Shown here in pieces: positions 57,275 through 64,000 of a DNA stretch of 64,000 nt (positions are counted from its first letter, which is position 1; each line of letters begins with the position of its first letter). Position numbers and translations under genes: made by a program. Under the pieces are notes generated by a model. It had not been told where the DNA came from and ran no database searches. It saw only the letters and a list, made by a program, of their open reading frames with translations. This DNA is from Stromatinia cepivora (taxonomy: Eukaryota; Ascomycota; Leotiomycetes; Helotiales; Sclerotiniaceae), in contig RCTD01000026.1 in assembly GCA_014898415.1 (NCBI GenBank), positions 310,001-374,000 on the forward strand. Reading direction: 5' to 3'.

Positions 57275-57540
57275 TGTCGGAATATGAATCACGTGCATGG
57301 TAAGGATGGTAAGGATGGTAAAGATGGTAAGGATGGTAAGGATGGTAAGGATTATATGAGCACTAATGCTTGTATTAATGCTTCGATATATATTATTATA
57401 TAGATCTTTACTCTTCATAAATTCTAGCTTTTTAGGCAAATCAAAACGTATTAACAATTCTATATGTTCGTTGATAAACCTTATTTCCCTATATATAGTT
57501 GTCCTGATATTGATCAGTTTTTTGTTATAATGATATTACA
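57275..57540 (+). repeat. 5' LTR of copia element (approximate)
   Basis: The segment begins TGTCGGAATA and ends TGATATTACA (TG…CA). It matches the end of the window (63790-64000) in direct orientation. The shared part is clear over 57340-57440 and 63903-64000: ATATGAG(C/T)ACTAAT, then ATTATATAGATCTTTAC. The copy includes six units of a 9-bp GGTAAGGAT repeat at 57298-57352. Exact ends are inferred. Confidence 0.6.
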
Positions 57541-60500
57541 GATCAAATATTAGGAATTGATACGAAGAATTACAAATTCTAAATCAATTTCGATTTTATC
57601 TTTGTAATTGAATAAAGGTATTTCGTTGCAAAACGAAGCATTTTTATACCAAAAAATAAATCTTTAATTATTAAACAATCCAAAAGAATTGAAGAATCAA
57701 GAATAACAATCATTTAACAGTGAATTTGGAATTCACTTTTTGATTTAATTATTCTATATTTATTATATATCTATTAGACAGTATAGAATATATATTTGAA
57801 GAAAACCTGAAAGCAATTTCGAGTTTTTCGTTATATCCATTTTCTTACGAAAAACTATTTCATTTATTCACTTTATACGAATTACTAATTATATACGAGA
57901 TTAATCAATCCGATTTGATTAATTTCATTACTTTGATTGTTCTGTTCATTTCGGTTAAATCCGCTTCGATCAAATCCGATCATTTTGATCAATTTTGATC
58001 AATTTTGGTTAATTTTGGTTAATTTCGGTCGATTCGATTAATCAACCTCAACTTCGAAATACCTTCAGGATTCAATAACATTGTATATAGTATAAGTGAA
58101 GCTTTATTATAGTATATGTTTTGTATACTACGAATTTGTATTCAAATTCTTTTTTAAAACCGTTTTAAAAACTTTATAACAATCAATTTCGAAACAATCT
58201 AAAAATATACGATAACCATTATTATAACGATCATAACAGGTATATTCGAGAATTCTTCTACAATCTTTTACCCTGAAAGAATACAAATCTTATTATTATC
58301 AGTATCAATCATTTTACATATCAAAAACGAAGAATACAACAAATAGATAAACAAATGGAAATACAATTAATTCGTATCTATAAAAGAAAACCCTTAGGAA
58401 ATCATCGATTTTTACAAATACAAATTGAAATTCTATATGATATATGATTATATCGATAAAGATCTATGGAGTAACTATTATAACGACTTTGCGGATTTCA
58501 AAATTGAGTATTTCAAATTTGTCAATTCAAAGATTATATTCAAATTATATACTGAATTGAGAACAGGTGGCTTATTTGTCAAAAAGATAATACAATATAC
58601 AAAACTGATAGTTAACGAGGTTTTAATCGAAACACTTTATATCTTATATATATTATAATTAAGTGAACAAATTCGAGAGGCAAAAATAAATCGATATTTC
58701 TAATTCCGATCAAAAACTATCCTAAATCAAATCAAAATACTTGATAATAATATATATCTGGATATCATCCCCGAAGATTTAATATCCTTATCCAATCCTA
58801 AAAGAAAAAAACAATTTGTATAGATAAATATAAGATAATTATTTCTAATATAATACAAAGGAATTCAATTATTACAATTAGGCAAGAAACCAGGATCTTA
58901 TATATTCAAGGAATTCTTAGATAACGAATATCAAAATCCAGAATGGAAATAATGTTCAGTATCATTATAATTATCGTATGATAATAATGTATTATCCAAA
59001 GATGAAAAATTATCGAATAGAAAAAAACCTATTTATAATAAAAAACTATTAAACAAATTATTTGACAATAAGAAACCCTCAAACAATAACAAATACTTCG
59101 GAAACGATTGCAAGGTGGATAATATGGATCAAAATGATGTTTATATATATCTTTGTAGAAATAATAGAGGAAAAAGAGATCTACTTAATAATGAAGAAAA
59201 CAATGGTTTAGGAAATTACAAGAACAAATCACCCGATCATATATATAGTAATAATATTGGCTATGATTTCAGAAACCTTGAGAAACTTTATAATAATATT
59301 AACAAATATACTAGTTAAGATGATAACTTCGATTATAAGTATATTATCTTCTTTAATTATTACAAAAGAATCGATATCTATTCAAACCTTTATACAAAAG
59401 TGTTTTCTATGATATTAAAGAAAGAGGCTCTTATATTCTACTATTCGAATCTTAATTACATTTTAAACACAATGAAGGGCATCTGCGAAATAATGAAAAC
59501 ATCTTTTGAAGAAGAAGGGTATCAATACAGATTCATAGAAAAATGGGATTATACAACACTCAAAACAATCATTACACAAAACCTTGGAAAATCGATATTA
59601 GAATGTCTAGATATTATAATCATCAAACTTCGATATCTTCAAAAAGGTTTATTAAGAGAATTTCAAATAGTTATATATATTCAAAAAAAGATTTTTAATA
59701 TATATAATTGTATATCGATATATAATTAAATATACTATTGATCTTCAAAATCTATAATCGGATTCATTAAGGATTTACAAGACTTTATCTTTATATATAA
59801 GAAATTATATCCAAACGAAAACAAGATATTCTATATAGATCGAATATACAATCAGAAGAACTTTAGGTATAATTGCGAATATAAATCCAATTAACGATTT
59901 TTTATTTGTATAAAAGAAATTAAAAGATATTTCGTTTGTAAAAAAAAAAACTGTTGGTCAAATAAGTATATAGAAACTGAACGAACTGAATCGAAATGTA
60001 AATATAGGGAATTATTCAAGAGCAACGATAAGGACTTCAGATCATATTTCGAATAATATATTATTGAATATAAAGGAATTTTATCGGATATCGATATTGA
60101 TGAAGAATTCGTAATATACATTCAAAACGATCCAAAGAAGGATATAAAGAATAACGGTCCAAAGTATACTTGGATTTTATCCTATGGATCGATTAACGGA
60201 AAGGAAGTTATAATGAATTTATTCGACAAAACAATAATATATACTTTAATTAGCTTTATCAATGAATCAATTAACAAGATTGAAGGGTACGAAACTTTCT
60301 TCTTGAGATATGATAATAAAGAGTTTCAGGGTATTATTATCGATACAGAAGCATCCCAATGATCTATAATAGAATTCAAATAATATCAAGTATACCAAAA
60401 AGATATTGAGAATATTATATTGAATACAAATAGAATAGGAATCGCAAAGATGATATTCAGAATCGAAAAAACCAAATCAATCAAATCGATTCAACTGAAT

Positions 60501-60879
60501 TTACCTCCAGGAACTGTCGAATTCCATATTATAGAATCAGAAACATCATTCCTATTATCGTTACAGGATATAAATCGATTCGGAGTATATTACAATAATA
60601 TCATCGATGCACTCGTATCATCAATTGCAAACCACCCTTGTATTCGCAAATTCAAGTATACGGTATTATTCTGGAATATAAAAATCCAGCAGTTTATACA
60701 AACATTCATCGATATAAACGATTGTTATCTAACCGAATCGGAAATACAGAGATTGTATTGTCGTTTCGGTTACTTTTTTGCAGATAGATTCTATTGAATT
60801 CTCCGATATACAGGCTACATAAATATTGTTTAGGGAGATTTCGAGAAACTCATGAAATTCTGCGAATATTGTCAAAAAT

Positions 60880-61500
60880 ATAGAAAATCCCCAGGCAGAT
60901 TTAAATTCAATTTTTGTGATGATATTGAATTTAATTATTCGATTATAATCGATATCATATATATCAATAACAAATCAATATTATATGTTATCGATAAAGG
61001 AATCAGATTTTAAATAATATAATGGTTTAATAATATTAATGCGAAGTATATATAGGATAAATTAAAAATATATTAAATAGATATATATTTAGGCTTATTA
61101 GATTATATCATTTACGATATTGAGAAAAACTTTGTAAGTAAGGAATTCAAATAATATATTAAGATAATGATAATCATTATGAAAAGTGTATTTGTTGAAG
61201 TATATTGATCGATCGGGATGGTCGAGCGTTATTATCAAATTATTCGATATATATACAATATTATCGAAAAAGAATTTAAAGGTATTGAAATAACGAAAAA
61301 GTTAATATTACAAATAGTAATAAAAACAATAAATGATATTATTGGCTTCAATGGAATTATATCTACTCTTCTAGTATTCGGAGTGTATCTGCGAATAAGT
61401 GAATTCGATTCATTGATATCTAATGTTCAATAACGATCCAATATAATCAAAAAAGCAAATAACAAGATCAAAAAGCTCCGAATTGAAAGATAAATAGCAG
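60880..61500 (+). pseudogene. Copia integrase core, degraded
   Basis: Part of the element above. Translation with stops keeps the integrase order: FNYSIIIDIIYINNKSIL then YVIDKG, later GMVERYYQIIRYIYNII, then KTINDIIGFNGIISTLLVFG. The open piece at 61218-61433 (71 codons) is the best preserved part. Stops at 61012 and 61437 and others break the frame. Confidence 0.75.
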
Positions 61501-62059
61501 ATATATTAAATCAATATAATGGTCCAAATATAATTCCAATTTATAAACTATTAATCAATTCAAAGATATGGGTATGAAAAGAAGGAAACAATTGAATTGT
61601 CGGATGGATAGGGCTATTTATACTACTATGAATCGAGGGCGAAATCTATATAATATAATTATCAAACGGATCTACAATCTTTCAATCTACAATAGTGAAA
61701 CCTTATATAATCGAAACAGATATATTAGCAAAATCCATCGTATAAACAGAATATATTGTGATAGAACGAATCCCTCAGGAAACATCTTTGAAGGATTTCG
61801 AAACCATTATCCAGGAGAAATTTAAGACTGTTTTAAAGAACGCGGCAAAGGCGAATCCTGGTATCCTTCAAATAATCATTCCTTCAATGAGAATATCATA
61901 TAATATAATAAATGTGATATTGATCGAAATTATAGTAATATATCTTATTGAGGATACGATAACAGTATCAGATATAGTTATCTATTTTTAAGATAATAAA
62001 AAAGAAAATATTATTGGACCTTTTGACGAGAATCTATTAGTATCCGATATATTCCAAAA

Positions 62060-63545
62060 TCTATCGATTTATAAAGAATCAAAAAAGAAGGAAATTAATG
62101 ATTTAATAAAAAATGATGTATTCGAAATCATATAATAAATAAATATATTAAAAGGTATATAAATATTCAAATCAAGATTCATCGATGAAATCAAAAATGA
62201 AGGTATTGAGAAGATATTCCTGAAATCGAGGTTTGTAGTCCAGGTATAGAATGATATAGAAAAGGGAATAGTATTAATATAATCGTTTACAATTCAATAA
62301 ACAAATCAATATTTGATATTAAGTATTATAATTATTCTATAATCAATTATATAAATAACTTTGTATATTAGGGATATTATTCAAGTTTATATACAAGCAG
62401 TATCCAATTTGGTATGATTGTTTTATATTCTATTATTTAAGGAAATGGAATTTACGAAGGGAATACTATTATAAATAATCAAATTATTATATAGTATACC
62501 AGAGGCTGGAAATCATTGATTCGGCATTTATTACAATTACCATCTTACTGTACTCCAAATAACCCAATCAATTTACAATCTCTATCTAATATATATTAAA
62601 CAGGAAAACGAAGCATTCGGATTAGTAGGATTTCAAACAGATAATACAATTATTATAACTAATAGAATATTCGCAAATAGAAAACAAAAAGAACTCGAAA
62701 ATATGAAGTTTCTTATAAAAGATCGAAAAACCTTATTATCCAAGAATTCCCTCAAATTTAATGGAATTATTATTATCCAAACAAACAATAACTTCATTTA
62801 TATCAATCAGGAAAAAACAATGTACGAATTTACAACTCATCAAAACACAATTAATCGATATTTATAATATAAGGGGCAAAATTCGAAAAAGTGTAATTTT
62901 AAAGGACTAATATATTATTCAATATATAAAAAAAACTTATATTTCAATAATATATCAATTAAAAATATTATTCGCTTTTTTTTTTGTTGTTCAGATTATC
63001 AACTTTAAGGAGGAAAATATGAAATTGATGAATAAAATAATCTAATAACAAATAAACAATTCAATTAAAGGATTGAAATTTGTATTATTCGATTTCAATT
63101 CACTGAAATTAATAGTATTCATAGATACATTATTCATTAACAATCGAGATCTGTCCTTATAAATCGGATATATCATTATATTAATGGATAAGAATAATAA
63201 AGCGAATTTAATTCATTGATTATTTATCAAATACAAAAGAATCATTAGGAGTATATTAATATCGGAATTTTATAGTATGATTTTGGGATTCAATATTAGC
63301 GTAATATTCAAAAGTATTATCGAAAATATATTATCAAAGCAGAAAGTATTATTAGTTATATACATAAATTCGAAATCGCTTTATGATTATTTTACAAAAT
63401 TAAGTTCAATATAAAAGAAAAGATTGATGATTGATTTAATAGTTTTGTAATAATCGTATAAATAAAGGAAGATAATGGAAATCAAATGAATTGATGAAGA
63501 ATCTAATCTTACTGATACAATAACGAAGGCAAAACTATATTAGAT
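62060..63545 (+). pseudogene. Copia reverse transcriptase / RNase H, degraded
   Basis: Fragments of the RVT_2-type reverse transcriptase (KGIVLI before SFTIQ, near 62260) and of RNase H with the motif now NSKSLYDYF near 63367, where the family has Asp as first residue, lie in order with many stops. A G-to-A change explains the Asp-to-Asn replacement of this catalytic position. The last recognisable block is EESNLTDTITKA near 63500. Confidence 0.7.
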
Positions 63546-63789
63546 TTTTAGAGATCTTGTAGAGAGCAATACAATTAAGGTTAAGGTTATAAAATGAATA
63601 GAAAAATCAGAATGTAATAAAAAGAAAATAGTATAAATATAGAAACCAAAGAACAAATACAAAACAAAAACTATTATAAACATATATTCAATTATCGGAT
63701 ATATAATCATTTCATATATAGATTGATTTGAACAAAGGAACAAAACAAAAGCTAAAATTAAAAAGAGTATTCATTTACTAGACATACAT

Positions 63790-64000
63790 ATTCCTGGAAT
63801 ATACGATACTTTGATTTTAAGAGAAATTACTAATATCAGAATATAAATTATATATATAATAAGGATGATAAAGATAATAAAAATAGTAAGGATAGTAAAG
63901 ATAATAAGGATCATATGAGTACTAATACTTGCACTAATATTTCGGTATACATCATTATATAGATCTTTACCCTTTATAGATTCTAGCTCTCTAAGCAAAT
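63790..64000 (+). repeat. 3' LTR of copia element, truncated by window end
   Basis: Starts near TGGAATATACGATACT and matches the 5' LTR in direct orientation to the last base of the window. It is more AT-rich than the 5' copy and contains a degraded form of the GGTAAGGAT array. About 45-60 further bases should lie beyond the window. Confidence 0.6.

Larger units (their letters stand above)
57275..64000 (+). mobile_element. RIP-inactivated Ty1/copia LTR retrotransposon, 3' end cut by window
   Basis: The order gag, protease, integrase, reverse transcriptase, RNase H is copia-type. In broken frames one sees a CCHC-knuckle remnant (FVCKKKNCW, near 59925), the protease site as DTEAS rather than DTGAS (60342-60356), a GAG-pre-integrase block (CYLTESEIQRLYCRFGYFFA near 60724), the integrase core (FNYSIIIDIIYIN near 60940; MVERYYQIIRYIYNIIEKE near 61218), RT pieces (SRFIDEIKNEG near 62175) and RNase H (SKSLYDYF near 63370). 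Many TAA/TAG stops replace Gln or Trp codons, as RIP produces. The LTR spacing is about 6.5 kb. The element cannot make protein. Confidence 0.8.

Noticed and set aside
57298..57352. CRISPR-like array
   Set aside because: It is a contiguous 9-bp microsatellite inside an LTR of a fungal retrotransposon, without spacers.

Overview
The window looks like nuclear DNA of a filamentous ascomycete. Genes carry short introns of about 50-130 bp with GT(A/R)NGT donors and CTAAC-type branch points. The families include a PTH11-like receptor, palC, a CFEM protein, a sedolisin and DUF4267. The two ends are extremely AT-rich and show the signature of repeat-induced point mutation (RIP). Protein flavour and the very AT-rich blocks suggest a Leotiomycete, perhaps Sclerotiniaceae (Botrytis, Sclerotinia or Monilinia). 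That placement is inference; no search was possible.

Layout. 1-5.4 kb is AT-rich repeat debris with a few less degraded islands, including a solo LTR with an intact 5-bp target duplication. 5.4-22 kb is gene-containing: PTH11-like 7TM protein, SAM methyltransferase, a 394-bp TA-flanked MITE, two orphan proteins, a complete cytochrome P450, DUF4267 and a secreted sedolisin. 22-26 kb holds two poorly known proteins. 27.4-37.9 kb is a compact housekeeping block: nucleolin/gar2, complex I NDUFB10-type subunit, mitoribosomal mL54, the divergent TFIID pair TAF7/TAF3, a small conserved protein and palC. 37.9-45.4 kb is gene-poor with several simple repeats. 45.4-54.3 kb holds a double-CFEM wall/secreted protein, an RBR-type E3 ligase and a conserved nuclear-type protein. 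An EthD-family pseudogene follows at 55.5 kb. From about 56.6 kb the sequence is AT-rich again and contains a nearly full-length, RIP-killed Ty1/copia retrotransposon whose 3' LTR runs off the end.

How the genes relate. There is no obvious operon-like or biosynthetic cluster. The clearest functional arrangement is TAF7 and TAF3, two TFIID subunits transcribed divergently from one 379-bp promoter that carries a perfect 8-bp inverted repeat. Nucleolin, NDUFB10 and mL54 add nucleolar and mitochondrial functions. palC belongs to alkaline-pH signalling. The PTH11-like receptor, CFEM protein, sedolisin and P450 fit an environment-facing, possibly plant-associated lifestyle.

The most interesting observations are: (i) the CFEM gene, whose second CFEM copy has Asn at the usual haem-ligand Asp, and whose last intron, if retained, would swap a polar tail for a hydrophobic one; (ii) the TAF7/TAF3 promoter palindrome; (iii) inactivating RIP-type changes at catalytic residues of the copia element; (iv) an orphan zinc-ribbon gene with a possible relic copy 10 kb away. 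I did not find a clearly new multi-gene system.
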